A DNA stretch of 64,000 nucleotides from Nocardia otitidiscaviarum NBRC 14405 (GCF_000308635.1 NZ_BAGD01000027.1:1-64000), one strand, 5' to 3'. Shown: positions 33,384 to 42,385, numbered from the stretch's first letter. Notes: generated from the letters alone by a model not told the origin. Program-made: numbers and translations.

Positions 33384-33947
33384 CTACCGCTGCCGTCGGC
33401 TGTCCGCGACGGCGCTCGTGTACAGCTCGGTGGTCAGTTGGTCCTCGCCCACACCGAGATTCGCGAGTACTACACGCAGATCCGCCAGCGCCTGCGGCAG
33501 CTCGTCCTGACCGGACACCTGTGTTTCCAACTCCAGGAAGACGCCGGCTATCTCGGGGACCGTCACCACGGTCGCGACCATCGTCCGTCCCGCCATTGTG
33601 AAGGTGTAGTTCTCGCAGTCTTTCGTGAAGGCGATGGTGGGGTGGTACCCGAGGCGGACGATGATCGACTCGGCCGCGTCGCGGTTTTCGATCACGGTCT
33701 CGTGCTCGGGTTTCGAGCCGGTTTCCGGGTCGACCGTCGCGTCTTTGAACGTCAGCAAGTGCTTCGAGCCGCGAGCGCCGACGATCGTTCGGACTCGTAG
33801 CTCTCTGTCGGACTTGGACAACGACTCATCGGGTTGGTCGAAGTAGACATCGTGATAGCGGACCACATCGGGTGTCGCGAGGCGCGCGAGCCGCCGACGA
33901 ACGGAACCGACGTCGGATAGGCGCGCCTTGTATTCGGCTTCGATCAC
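33384..33947 (-). CDS. CYTH-domain protein, class IV adenylate cyclase-like
   Basis: A 187-residue CYTH (CyaB/thiamine triphosphatase) domain. The ExExK signature is EAEYK at residues 3-7; basic pairs follow in RELRVRTI and SKHLLTFKD, and the C-terminal acidic strand is FLELETQV. These line a tunnel that binds triphosphates. CyaB-type members make cAMP; others cleave triphosphates, and the sequence alone does not decide. The XRE gene upstream ends 12 bases before its ATG, so the two are probably one transcript. Confidence 0.75.
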   Translation of the reverse strand: MIEAEYKARLSDVGSVRRRLARLATPDVVRYHDVYFDQPDESLSKSDRELRVRTIVGARGSKHLLTFKDATVDPETGSKPEHETVIENRDAAESIIVRLGYHPTIAFTKDCENYTFTMAGRTMVATVVTVPEIAGVFLELETQVSGQDELPQALADLRVVLANLGVGEDQLTTELYTSAVADSRRQR

Positions 33948-33959
33948 AGCGGTTCCTGA

Positions 33960-34781
33960 CTACGGGGCGAGGCGTGTCGCATCGGCGAAGGACTGTTCCA
34001 AAACCCGCACGAAGGCATGATGCAGGATGCCGCGTCGGTTGGGGTCGATTCGGTGCGTGGATGACGAATGCCCCTCGCCGTAGGCGGTGAACGCCGAAAC
34101 GAACAGCACCTCATCGAGTTTGAGGATCCGCCACACCGGAATCCGGTCATAGGTGTACAGCTCGACCGGGTGGTTCGATCGGGCGAGCTCCCGCACGCGG
34201 GCGATGCACAGGCTGATGCCCACCGAGAAGCACTCGGGTGACTCGCCGATTTCCTCGGCGCGGAATCGCGCAGCTTCACAATCAGGGTCCAGGAGTAGGA
34301 CACGAAGTCTCACATCCGACGACAAAGCCTCCCGAAGCAGCGAATCATTCAAGCCGAGTATGCCGAGCCCGCGTACCGCCATGACATCGATGGCGGTGGC
34401 CTGCGCGGCGAGTTCGCGAATATCCGCGCTGGCATCTGCCTGTGAGCGGTACGTGACGCTGATTTCGGTGAGATCGGGTATGACGGGCATTCTCGGGGCC
34501 AGCCCGAGTGCGATTCGCGCGCTGTCGGGCATCTGCAAGCCGTCTGCCAACCGCTCGAAAGACGTGAGGCTGGTCAGGTTCCGCCGTCTGTTGATCAGCT
34601 CGTTCACACGTCCTTGCGACATTCCCAAGGCCATCGCCAGGCGATGTTGGCTCGCACCCGTGTGCTGTTGGACCGTGTGGAGAAGTGCCGCGATATCTCG
34701 TTGGCACAGCATCGTCCTGGTCTGTTCACGATCCCACACCGCCCGTGGAACGGTGATCGAAGCGAGAACGTGCCCTGCCAT
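33960..34781 (-). CDS. XRE regulator with DUF5919-like sensory C-terminus
   Basis: 273 residues. The N-terminal helix-turn-helix (ASQHRLAMALGMSQGRVNEL, residues ~43-95) is followed by a ~175-residue domain with the pattern LRVLLLDPDCEAARFRAEEI, VELYTYDRIPVWRILKLDE and VSAFTAYGEGHSS. This is the actinobacterial C-terminal domain I know as DUF5919, whose ligand is not established. Start at the ATG at 34781 after GGGAG. A 6-base inverted repeat at 34819-34833 upstream is a likely operator for autoregulation. It probably forms a two-gene unit with the CYTH protein. Confidence 0.68.
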   Translation of the reverse strand: MAGHVLASITVPRAVWDREQTRTMLCQRDIAALLHTVQQHTGASQHRLAMALGMSQGRVNELINRRRNLTSLTSFERLADGLQMPDSARIALGLAPRMPVIPDLTEISVTYRSQADASADIRELAAQATAIDVMAVRGLGILGLNDSLLREALSSDVRLRVLLLDPDCEAARFRAEEIGESPECFSVGISLCIARVRELARSNHPVELYTYDRIPVWRILKLDEVLFVSAFTAYGEGHSSSTHRIDPNRRGILHHAFVRVLEQSFADATRLAP

Positions 34782-34818
34782 CGTTCACTCCCATGCTGCC
34801 CATAGGAAGCCGCCGACT

Positions 34819-34833
34819 ATCTCACGATGAGAT
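34819..34833. promoter_or_regulatory. Candidate operator of the XRE/CYTH unit
   Basis: ATCTCA-CGA-TGAGAT is a perfect inverted repeat 38 bases upstream of the XRE start and between the divergent XRE and unknown genes. It is an A/T-richer patch than its surroundings. Confidence 0.5.
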
Positions 34834-34944
34834 TACCAGGTCGGCAGCTGAGATCACCCGCGTGTAATTGCCTGTTCATCAGCTGATTTGGCCTACTTCA
34901 GGGGTTCCTGACAGTTCGATCGCTGGAGACGCGGAGAGGTGACC

Positions 34945-35412
34945 ATGGGGCGTTCACGGTTCTATCTGTTCCCGGGCGGCGTACTGGAGTTGCGCGGCAT
35001 CGGAACCGAGCAGGACGACACGCGAGGGATCTACCTGGAGTTCAGTGGAGCCCAGGGCTGCGCGGACCACTACGAGCAGAGGCAGGCGATGGGCTACAAG
35101 CCAACGGCATTGGGGTACTCGCGGACTGATGTATCCGGCGGTCGCCTGCTCTCGGACCACAGTCGGATTCGGCAGCTCGCAGCCCGCCTCGGCTACGACT
35201 TCGCCGACATGATCGTCTACGACCCGAAGTTCGGCCGGCCGCCACTGGCGCGGTTGAAGGCGCAGGTGACCCGATTGGACGCGGAGGCGGTCATAGTCCC
35301 GGGACCGGAGCACTTCGAGGGTGGGTGCATACCCGACTCACTGGTCGAACGGGTTGACGTGGTTACCGTGACGCCCGAGGAGACCCATGGGCGCCGCAGT
35401 TGCCGGACGTAG
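34945..35412 (+). CDS. Uncharacterised 155-residue protein
   Basis: A soluble protein of about 155 residues. The ATG at 34945 follows GGAGAGG by five bases; a GTG two codons earlier is also in frame. Readable stretches are GRSRFYLFPGGVLELRGIGT, GYSRTDVSGG, ARLGYDFADMIVYDPKFGRP and EAVIVPGPEHFEGG. The second half loosely recalls the strand-helix pattern of resolvase-like or recombinase-like Rossmann domains, but no catalytic signature is visible. I do not recognise the family. It is divergent from the XRE gene and 139 bases before the ImmA/IrrE gene, within a stretch of visibly lower GC. Confidence 0.55.
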   Translation: MGRSRFYLFPGGVLELRGIGTEQDDTRGIYLEFSGAQGCADHYEQRQAMGYKPTALGYSRTDVSGGRLLSDHSRIRQLAARLGYDFADMIVYDPKFGRPPLARLKAQVTRLDAEAVIVPGPEHFEGGCIPDSLVERVDVVTVTPEETHGRRSCRT

Positions 35413-35551
35413 GCCCACAGCCCACCGTGACATTCTGTGCCAACCGTGGCGGGAGAAAACGTCAAGCACTGGCGTGTACTGCCCGATTCCTGATAGGCAT
35501 CAGTGCGGTCAGGATAATGGAGATGTGTGACCTACTGAGGAGGTGATTCGG

Positions 35552-36700
35552 GTGACCCGTGTCGACGTAGCACCCGACCTCCTTCGTTGGGCAGTCGAGC
35601 GCGCAGGTTGGTCCGACGAGACAGTCGATCAGCGCGCACCGCGACTGGAAGCGTGGCTGACCGGCACTCGGCCCACGCTGAAGCAGCTTGAGAAGTTCGC
35701 GCACGATACACACACGCCGCTCGGCCTGCTGTTCTTGCGTGAGCCCCCTGATGAGCAAATACCGATCCCTGATCTACGAACGATGGGCAATGCCAGACTC
35801 AGACGCCCTTCGGCAGACTTGCTTGACACCATCTACCAATGCCAGAGCCGCCAGGACTGGTACCAGGATTACACCGTTGAGCACGGGTACGCAGAACTGG
35901 AATTTGTAGGTTCTGCATCGGTCGAGACACCGCCCGAATTGGTCGCTGACGAGGTCCGAGGACGACTTGAGTTTGGCTTGGGCGAGCGCGGAGTATTCGC
36001 AAGCTGGGAAGACGCCCGGCGTCGGCTCATCGACCGAATCGAAGCGATCGGCGTCCTGGTCATGGTCAACGGAGTCGTCGGCAGCAACACCCATCGCCGG
36101 CTCCGCCCCGAAGAATTCCGTGGCTTCGCACTGGCCGACCGGCATGCGCCCCTGATTTTTGTCAACGGCGCCGACACGAAGGCCGCTCAGATCTTCACGC
36201 TCGTGCACGAGCTCGGCCATGTCTGGCTTGGCGAGAGCGCGTTGTCCGATGCTGCGATGAACAGTCGTAACGGGCACCGCGCCGAACTCTGGTGTAACAA
36301 GGTTGCCGCCGAGGTGCTCGTACCTATCGCCGCACTTCGACGCGACTATCGAGGCGAGCCGATAGTCGAGGAGTTCGAGCGCCTGGCTCGCCGCTACCGA
36401 GTAAGCACCCTTGTGGTTGTCAAACGCCTCTATGACGCAGGTTTTCTGCAATGGGACCACTTTGACCGCCTCTATGCCGACGAGCAGGCGCGAGTCGTCG
36501 AGATCATCGCTGCCCGCGGGCAGGCGCCCGGCGGGAACTACTACTACACCCAACCACTTCGCCTGAGTCGGCAGTTTGCGTCGGCGGTTATCGCCAGCAC
36601 CTTCGAAGGTGGAACCAGCTTCCGAGAAGCGTATCGACTGCTCGGGACCAAGAAGCACGATACGTTCATCAACCTCGCAGCCGAGCTGGGGATGTCCTGA
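35552..36700 (+). CDS. HTH/ImmA-IrrE metallopeptidase, antitoxin-type partner
   Basis: A 382-residue COG2856-type protein. The N-terminal ~60 residues are XRE-like (LLRWAVERAGW, then TLKQLEKFAHDTHTPLGLLF). The zinc peptidase domain has FTLVHELGHVWLG (H219/E220/H223) and AELWCNKVAAEVLVP as third-ligand helix, and the C-terminal region (ASTFEGGTSFREAYRLLGTK) is typical of this long form. Such proteins are commonly paired with a downstream DUF4411 toxin-like protein, as here, where the next ATG follows the TGA directly. The start is the GTG at 35552, eight bases after GAGGAGG; a GTG at 35543 is in frame but overlaps that site. Lower GC than the flanking core genes. Confidence 0.82.
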   Translation: MTRVDVAPDLLRWAVERAGWSDETVDQRAPRLEAWLTGTRPTLKQLEKFAHDTHTPLGLLFLREPPDEQIPIPDLRTMGNARLRRPSADLLDTIYQCQSRQDWYQDYTVEHGYAELEFVGSASVETPPELVADEVRGRLEFGLGERGVFASWEDARRRLIDRIEAIGVLVMVNGVVGSNTHRRLRPEEFRGFALADRHAPLIFVNGADTKAAQIFTLVHELGHVWLGESALSDAAMNSRNGHRAELWCNKVAAEVLVPIAALRRDYRGEPIVEEFERLARRYRVSTLVVVKRLYDAGFLQWDHFDRLYADEQARVVEIIAARGQAPGGNYYYTQPLRLSRQFASAVIASTFEGGTSFREAYRLLGTKKHDTFINLAAELGMS

Positions 36701-37204
36701 ATGTACTTGATCGACGCAAATGTCTTGATCGAGGCGAAGAATCGCTACTACGCATTCGACATCGCCCCTGGGTTCTGGGCGTGGCTGGATCACGCCTACA
36801 TGAGCCGGTCGATCTGCAGCATTGATGCAGTCCGAGATGAGCTCCTTGAAGGCAACGACGAACTCGCTGTGTGGGCCGACCAGCATCGTGCTCTCTTCTT
36901 GCCGATGGACGCACAATCCACTGCGCACTTCCCCACGCTGGCAGGATGGGCCAACTCACGGCAGTATACCGCCGCCGCGATCGAGGAGTTCACCAGCAAC
37001 ACCGCCGACTTCTATCTCATTGCGTTCGCGAAGGCCAATGGGCATGTCGTGGTCACCCATGAGCAACCGAAGCCGGACGCACGGAAACGAGTGCTCATAC
37101 CCGATGCATGCATAGCTATGAATGTCGAATTCGTCGATACCTTCACGATGCTTCGCAAGACCGGCGCAAAGCTGCACTTCACGCCACCATCGGCTTCCGG
37201 TTGA
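36701..37204 (+). CDS. DUF4411 PIN-like toxin
   Basis: A 167-residue DUF4411 protein: MYLIDANVLIEAKNRYY opens like a PIN nuclease (Asp5), with further acidic candidates in SIDAVRDELLEG and TADFYLIAFAKANG. Family members are predicted ribonuclease toxins of type II modules and are typically encoded after an HTH/ImmA-IrrE protein. It starts on the base after the partner's stop. The module ends 174 bases before tRNA-Thr, a common integration locus. Target RNA unknown. Moderate GC, unlike the neighbouring core genes. Confidence 0.8.
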   Translation: MYLIDANVLIEAKNRYYAFDIAPGFWAWLDHAYMSRSICSIDAVRDELLEGNDELAVWADQHRALFLPMDAQSTAHFPTLAGWANSRQYTAAAIEEFTSNTADFYLIAFAKANGHVVVTHEQPKPDARKRVLIPDACIAMNVEFVDTFTMLRKTGAKLHFTPPSASG

Positions 37205-37378
37205 CCTTCTAGCACCATATTGCAGCGAAAGGCACAGCCGACCTTACCGGCCTCATTCGCGCCGTCAATCCCTATACAGCTCAGACGAGGATGTCGAGCG
37301 GGTATTCAACGGCCTTCGGCTACGTGAACCTTGGCTTGCAGGAACCCCCACCCTTCGATCGAGGGTGAGGGCTCGACG

Positions 37379-37450
37379 AGCCCCCTGTCGGGATTGAACC
37401 GACGACCTTTCGCTTACAAGGCGAGTGCTCTACCACTGAGCTAAGGAGGC
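37379..37450 (-). tRNA. tRNA-Thr (anticodon TGT)
   Basis: Read on the minus strand: acceptor GCCTCCT pairs with AGGGGGC (one G-T pair); D-arm GCTCAGTGGTAGAGC; anticodon loop CTTGTAA gives TGT for threonine; T-arm GTCGGTTCAATCCCGAC. The top pair of the anticodon stem is a C-A mismatch. No encoded CCA. The 3' end faces the toxin-antitoxin module. Confidence 0.9.
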
Positions 37451-37540
37451 GGGAAAGCGGGGACATCATAACTGGATGGACCGGCTGCGCGGAAACCGGT
37501 TCCAGCTGGGATAGCCCAAGGGCGAGAACGACTACCGAAC

Positions 37541-37573
37541 CGGCCGCATGCCACCCGAAGTGTCATGCGGCCG
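37541..37573. terminator. Hairpin between mbtH-like gene and tRNA-Thr
   Basis: CGGCCGCATG against CATGCGGCCG, a perfect 10-base stem with a 13-base loop, extended outward by GAACC/GGTTC. It lies 90 bases upstream of tRNA-Thr and downstream of the mbtH-like gene. It is a stable structure of uncertain role. Confidence 0.45.
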
Positions 37574-37621
37574 CATCCGGTTCAACCGTTTCTGCGCGGG
37601 TAACCCTGTATCCCTCATGGT

Positions 37622-37644
37622 GCGGCGCTCGGTGCGAGCGCCGC
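37622..37644 (-). terminator. Hairpin terminator after mbtH-like gene
   Basis: GCGGCGCTC against GAGCGCCGC plus one closing pair, with a short loop, starting 20 bases past the stop of the mbtH-like gene on the minus strand. Confidence 0.6.
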
Positions 37645-37663
37645 CGTGGCTGTTCGCCGACTG

Positions 37664-37906
37664 TCAGGACTGAGCGGCCTGACGGGCCGCGTCATCGGCC
37701 GCCATGGCGTCGCGCAGGCTCTTCGGACGCATATCCGTCCAGTTCTTCTCGACATACTCGACGCAGGCGGCGCGGCTGTCCTCGCCGAACACGACTCGCC
37801 ACCCGGCCGGGACCTCGGCGAAAGCCGGCCACAGGGAGTGCTGTTCCTCGTCGTTGACCAGGACGAAGAACCGGCCGTCTTCGTCGTCGAAGGGATTGGT
37901 GCTCAT
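37664..37906 (-). CDS. MbtH-like protein (orphan)
   Basis: An 80-residue MbtH-family protein carrying the full signature: [34 protein letters not shown] and [14 protein letters not shown]. MbtH-like proteins bind and activate NRPS adenylation domains. No NRPS gene occurs within the window, so this copy is an orphan that presumably serves NRPSs elsewhere in the genome. ATG at 37906. Monocistronic, with its own hairpin. Confidence 0.92.
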   Translation of the reverse strand: MSTNPFDDEDGRFFVLVNDEEQHSLWPAFAEVPAGWRVVFGEDSRAACVEYVEKNWTDMRPKSLRDAMAADDAARQAAQS

Positions 37907-38046
37907 TTCACCTCACTGGATACTGGCGCTGTGTACGGGAACGCTGGTGGAACGCGCTCCGCTCGGTTGTCAGCCACGAGCGTCGAACGAACCCCCGACG
38001 TTGATTCGACCCTAGCAAGGCGAGCGTTACGCGTTGGCGGTTACCT

Positions 38047-38880
38047 TCATGCCGCGAAGAAATCGAGCAGGATCTTGTTCACGGCCTCCGGACGCTCCAG
38101 GTAGCCGAAGTGCCCGGCATCGGGAACTTCCTGGTAGCGCGCGCCCGGGATGGCCTCGGCGACCTCGCGGGACAGGTACGGGGGGATCATTCGGTCATCG
38201 GCGAAACCGATGGACAGGCACGGCACCGTAATGGCCCGGTAGGCGGCCAGGCGGTCGAAGTCGTGGTCCATCCGGCGCTGCGCGCGCACGCCGGGCGACA
38301 CCGGGCCGCCGGTGAACTCGAACAGGTCCAGCCAGTCACGGGCGGCGTTCGGGTCCGCCATGGTGGCCGGGGAGAGGTTCATGACGGCGGTGAGGGCGGC
38401 GTCGTACTTGGCGGGCAGTGTGACCCCGCTGGCGTCGAGTTCGTGCTCACCCAGCGACAGCGTCTTCTGGAACTGGTCGAGCCGACCGTGCCCGGCCATG
38501 AACACCGCTTTACGCACCAGATCGGGCCGGGCGAGCGCGAGCTCCTGGGCGACCCGCGCACCCATGGAGGTGCCCGCCACCAGCGCCGGACCCTCGTCCA
38601 GGAATTCGATGAGCCCTGCGGTGTCGCGCACCAGATCGTCGACGGTCATGCCGTCGGCGGCCTCGAACGACGGGGCGATACCGCGATTGTCGAAGGTGCA
38701 CACCCGGTACCCGGCGGCCACCAGCGCGGGCGTCTGATGCAGTTCCCACACCCGCCCCGGGCTGCCGGTGCCCATGATCATGACGACCAGCGGGCCCCCG
38801 CCCTTGACGTCGGTGCCCTTGGCGCGGTCGCCCTTGACCTGGTAGTTCAGCGAAATTCCGTTCACCGTGGCCAACGGCAT
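38047..38880 (-). CDS. Alpha/beta-fold hydrolase
   Basis: A 277-residue alpha/beta hydrolase. It has the oxyanion region VVMIMGTGSPGRVW, the nucleophile elbow AGTSMGARVAQ (Ser), GFADDRMIPPYLS carrying the acid, and the catalytic His in VPDAGHFGYLERPEAV. It resembles epoxide-hydrolase/esterase-like Rhodococcus and Nocardia proteins of unknown substrate. The ATG at 38880 is chosen because AAGGGG lies nine bases upstream; ATGs at 38886 and 38898 are also in frame. Not clearly linked to its neighbours. Confidence 0.82.
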   Translation of the reverse strand: MPLATVNGISLNYQVKGDRAKGTDVKGGGPLVVMIMGTGSPGRVWELHQTPALVAAGYRVCTFDNRGIAPSFEAADGMTVDDLVRDTAGLIEFLDEGPALVAGTSMGARVAQELALARPDLVRKAVFMAGHGRLDQFQKTLSLGEHELDASGVTLPAKYDAALTAVMNLSPATMADPNAARDWLDLFEFTGGPVSPGVRAQRRMDHDFDRLAAYRAITVPCLSIGFADDRMIPPYLSREVAEAIPGARYQEVPDAGHFGYLERPEAVNKILLDFFAA

Positions 38881-39076
38881 GGACATCGACCCCTTCATCA
38901 CATTGATCTCGTGCATTCGCCTGTCGTCTGCACCTCCACCGTATAGCCCGCGAGGCGCGCGACGTTTCTCACCACCGGCCGTCGGAGGCCCATCTGCACC
39001 GAGCGGACGGTTCACCTCCGAGGTGCGGATACCATGGACACCTCATAACCTGTGCACAGACATCCGAGAGGACACG

Positions 39077-39250
39077 ATGATGGCCGCGAAGAGCAGCGCC
39101 AACGACATCGCGGACGACGATCTCGAACCGCTCGCCGACGAAACCGCCCGCCAGGCCCAGCGCGTCGTGGCCGCCTACGCCGCGGACGCCGACGAATGCC
39201 GCATGCTGCTGTCGATGCTCGGCATCGGCCCGAGCAACCGGGCCGACTGA
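39077..39250 (+). CDS. Small conserved-looking protein before otsA
   Basis: A 57-residue protein, acidic in its first half ([20 protein letters not shown]) with a helical second half ([20 protein letters not shown]). GAGAGGA precedes two tandem ATGs at 39077 and 39080. It ends 65 bases before otsA on the same strand. No signal peptide or known domain. A short protein also precedes otsA in M. tuberculosis, but I cannot confirm homology. Likely a real gene from coding bias and its ribosome-binding site. Confidence 0.6.
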   Translation: MMAAKSSANDIADDDLEPLADETARQAQRVVAAYAADADECRMLLSMLGIGPSNRAD

Positions 39251-39315
39251 GGCGGGTTCGACCACCGACAACTACAACGGGCTCCCTGCGACGGGCAAAG
39301 GAATCGAGTGGACCG

Positions 39316-40890
39316 ATGAACCAGACCGACGACTCCCAGCACGATCCGGACACCGAGCCCGACGAGTTCGACGGTGTCCCCGCGGCCTACCGCGGCCCGG
39401 GGGCACTCATTCCCGATGAGGGTGCCGGTTCCGGATTCGTGGTCGTCGCGAATCGGCTGCCGGTCGACCTGGAACGCCTTCCGGACGGCAGCACCCGCTG
39501 GAAGCGCAGTCCGGGCGGTCTGGTGACGGCGCTGGAGCCCGTGCTGCGCAACAACAAGGGCGCCTGGGTCGGCTGGGCCGGTGTTCCGGACGTGGAGGTG
39601 GACCCGATCACCGAGGACGGGTTGGACCTGTTCCCGGTGCCGCTGTCGGCCGAGGAGGTGGCCGACTACTACGAGGGCTTCTCCAATGCCACGCTGTGGC
39701 CGCTGTACCACGACGTGATCGTGCGGCCGGTGTACGACCGCCAGTGGTGGCAGGCCTACGTCCAGGTGAACCGCCGCTTCGCCGAGCACACCGCGAAGGT
39801 GGCGGCGGAGGGCGCGACGGTGTGGGTGCAGGACTACCAGCTGCAACTGGTGCCGAAGATGCTGCGCATGCTGCGTCCGGATCTGACCATCGGCTTCTTC
39901 CTGCACATTCCGTTCCCGCCGGTGGAACTGTTCATGCAGATGCCGTGGCGCACCGAGATCGTGGAGGGGCTGCTCGGCGCGGACCTCATCGGCTTCCATC
40001 TGCCCGGTGGCGCGCAGAACTTCCTGTATCTGGCGCGCCGTCTCGCGGGCCAGCCGACGTCCCGCGGCACCGTCGGCGTGCGCTCGAAAATGGGTGTGGT
40101 GCAGGTGGGTTTCCGCACCGTGCGGGTCGGCGCCTTCCCCATCTCCATCGCCTCGGCCGAGCTGGACGAGCACTCGCGTCGGCGCTCGGTACGCGAACGG
40201 GCCGCGAAGATCCGTGCGGAACTGGGCGATCCGAAGACCGTCCTGCTCGGCGTGGACCGCCTGGACTACACCAAGGGCATCGATATCCGTCTCGCCGCGC
40301 TGGAGGAGCTGCTGCACGAGGGGAAGATCGACCCCGCCGAGCTGGTCATGGTGCAGCTGGCCACCCCGAGCCGGGAGCGGGTGGAGTCCTACATCCAGAT
40401 GCGCGGCGATATCGAACGCCAGGTGGGTCGCATCAACGGCGAGTTCGCCCGGGTGGGTCACCCGGTGGTGCACTATCTGCACCGCCCGATTCCGCGCGAG
40501 GAGCTGATCTCGTTCTTCGTGGCCGCCGACGTCATGGTGGTGACACCGCTGCGTGACGGCATGAATTTGGTGGCCAAGGAGTACGTGGCCTGCCAGGGCG
40601 GCCTGAACGGCGCGCTGGTGCTGAGCGAGTTCACCGGTGCGGCAGCCGAATTGCGCCAGGCGTACCTGTGCAACCCGCACGATCTGGAAAGCGTCAAGGA
40701 GGCCATCCTCGCCGCGGTGAACGACGACCGCGACGCCCGTCGCCGCCGGATGCGCTCCATGCGCCGCCAGGTCCTCACCCACGATGTCGACCGCTGGGCC
40801 CGCGCCTTCCTCGACGCCCTGGCCCAGGACCGCGTGGCGGGCAGCGCCCTGCTGTCCGACGACGACGTGGACCCGGCACCGCGCCGCTGA
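39316..40890 (+). CDS. otsA: Trehalose-6-phosphate synthase OtsA
   Basis: A 524-residue GT20 glycosyltransferase. Donor/acceptor motifs include [56 protein letters not shown] and [18 protein letters not shown]. It makes trehalose 6-phosphate from a nucleotide-glucose and glucose 6-phosphate; trehalose is both a stress solute and the carrier of mycolic acids. ATG at 39316 behind AAAGGA. Its position after the mce4 region is shared with M. tuberculosis Rv3490. The N-terminal ~40 residues are an acidic extension. Confidence 0.94.
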   Translation: MNQTDDSQHDPDTEPDEFDGVPAAYRGPGALIPDEGAGSGFVVVANRLPVDLERLPDGSTRWKRSPGGLVTALEPVLRNNKGAWVGWAGVPDVEVDPITEDGLDLFPVPLSAEEVADYYEGFSNATLWPLYHDVIVRPVYDRQWWQAYVQVNRRFAEHTAKVAAEGATVWVQDYQLQLVPKMLRMLRPDLTIGFFLHIPFPPVELFMQMPWRTEIVEGLLGADLIGFHLPGGAQNFLYLARRLAGQPTSRGTVGVRSKMGVVQVGFRTVRVGAFPISIASAELDEHSRRRSVRERAAKIRAELGDPKTVLLGVDRLDYTKGIDIRLAALEELLHEGKIDPAELVMVQLATPSRERVESYIQMRGDIERQVGRINGEFARVGHPVVHYLHRPIPREELISFFVAADVMVVTPLRDGMNLVAKEYVACQGGLNGALVLSEFTGAAAELRQAYLCNPHDLESVKEAILAAVNDDRDARRRRMRSMRRQVLTHDVDRWARAFLDALAQDRVAGSALLSDDDVDPAPRR

Positions 40891-40919
40891 GCGCGGCGGC
40901 GGCTCGGTTCCCGATGGAC

Positions 40920-41501
40920 TCAGCCCACCGGCTGCGGGCGGTGGGCGCGGTCGATCTTGTCGGCCAGCGCCGTCAGCAGGTTCGCGAGCAGATCCACCGT
41001 GGTCCGATCGGTCGGGTTGCCGTCGTCGTCGAAGCGCTCGTGGGCATTGTCGATGATCACCTGTGGCTTGACCACGACATCGCTGCGCGTCTGAAGCAGC
41101 ACTTGGCGCAGGGCGAGCTGGGCGCGCACGGAACCGAAGCGGCTCGGTGACGCGCCCATGATGGCGATCGGTTTGCGCAGCAGCGGGCGGCCCTCGACCT
41201 CGGCCCAGTCGGTGCTGACCCAGTCGATGGCGTTCTTGAGCACCCCGGGCATCGAATGATTGAACTCCGGTGTGGCGATGAGGAGTCCGTCCGCCTCGGT
41301 GATCCGGCGGCGCAGTTCGGTCACCACCGCCGGACGCCGGTACGGGTCGTCGAAATCCAGATCGTAGGGCGGGATGTCGCGCAGGCCCTCGTAGATCTCG
41401 ATATCCAGGTCGGTGCCGAGCCGCTGCGCCGTGCGCAGCAGCGCCGTATTGTGCGAGCCCACGCTCAGGCTGCCGGAGATGGCGAGGATGCTGTACGTCA
41501 C
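40920..41501 (-). CDS. NADPH-dependent FMN reductase
   Basis: A 193-residue flavodoxin-like reductase: phosphate-binding ILAISGSLSVGSHNTALL, ATPEFNHSMPGVLKNAIDW (the PEYN-type isoalloxazine loop) and IAIMGASPSRFGSVRAQ. It resembles the ArsH/azoreductase-like NADPH:FMN reductase family. Start chosen at the GTG at 41501 so that the protein opens directly with the first beta strand. Physiological electron acceptor unknown. Confidence 0.85.
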   Translation of the reverse strand: MTYSILAISGSLSVGSHNTALLRTAQRLGTDLDIEIYEGLRDIPPYDLDFDDPYRRPAVVTELRRRITEADGLLIATPEFNHSMPGVLKNAIDWVSTDWAEVEGRPLLRKPIAIMGASPSRFGSVRAQLALRQVLLQTRSDVVVKPQVIIDNAHERFDDDGNPTDRTTVDLLANLLTALADKIDRAHRPQPVG

Positions 41502-41650
41502 GCACTGGAGCCTATGACCGTGGGTGACGGTTTCCGGAGGGTCCGGCACGCCGCGTTCCGGACCCGATACGCCAAATCGGCCGGATCGTTCCCAGGAAAC
41601 TCCCAGCCGACGTCCAGGGAGTTCCGGGGTGGGCGGCGGACGATGATCAC

Positions 41651-42385
41651 ATGACAGGTGTGCCCGCGCAGCGTGAACCCGAGGCTCGGATTCTCGTCGT
41701 CGACGATGAGCCGATGATCGTCGAGCTGTTGACGGTGAGTCTGCGGTTTCAGGGGTTCGAGGTGGCGAGTGCGGGCAGTGGCAGCGCGGGGCTGGATCGG
41801 GCCAGGACGTTTCGGCCGGATGCGCTGATCGTGGATGTGATGATGCCGGGGATGGATGGGTTCGGGCTGCTGCGGCGGCTGCGGGCCGACGGGATCGAGG
41901 CGCCGGTGCTGTTCCTGACCGCGCGCGACGATATCGAGGACAAGCTCACCGGGCTGACGCTCGGTGCCGACGACTACGTCACCAAGCCGTTCAGCCTCGA
42001 AGAGGTGGTGGCGCGGCTGCGGGTGATCCTGCGCCGCGCGGGGCGCACCGCGCCGGAGCGGACGTCCGCGCGGATTCGGTTCGCCGATATCGAACTCGAC
42101 GACGACACCCACGAGGTGTGGAAGGCGGGGGAGCCGGTCGCCCTGTCGCCCACCGAATTCACGCTGCTGCGCTATTTCATGGTCAATGCGGGAACCGTGC
42201 TCAGCAAGCCACGCATTCTGGATCACGTGTGGCGCTACGACTTCGGCGGTGAGGTCGGGGTGGTGGAGACGTATGTGTCCTACCTGCGCAAGAAGGTGGA
42301 CAACGGGCCGGAGCGGCTCATTCACACGCTGCGCGGCGTCGGCTACGTGATGCGGGAATCGCGCAGCCGGTCGGGTGCGCGATGA
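41651..42385 (+). CDS. OmpR-family response regulator
   Basis: A 244-residue regulator: receiver domain with acidic pocket VDDEP, phospho-acceptor Asp62 in ALIVDVMMPG and Lys in DDYVTKPF, then an OmpR winged helix (LSPTEFTLLRYFMVNAGTVL, RYDFGGEVGVVETYVSYLRK). It overlaps the kinase gene by ATGA at 42382-42385. Resembles actinobacterial TcrX/PrrA-like regulators; I do not assign a symbol. Targets unknown. Confidence 0.92.
   Translation: MTGVPAQREPEARILVVDDEPMIVELLTVSLRFQGFEVASAGSGSAGLDRARTFRPDALIVDVMMPGMDGFGLLRRLRADGIEAPVLFLTARDDIEDKLTGLTLGADDYVTKPFSLEEVVARLRVILRRAGRTAPERTSARIRFADIELDDDTHEVWKAGEPVALSPTEFTLLRYFMVNAGTVLSKPRILDHVWRYDFGGEVGVVETYVSYLRKKVDNGPERLIHTLRGVGYVMRESRSRSGAR

Noticed and set aside
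37205..37378. Attachment site or integrase at tRNA-Thr
   Set aside because: I found no second copy of the tRNA 3' end and no integrase frame in the window, so an active integrated element is not supported.
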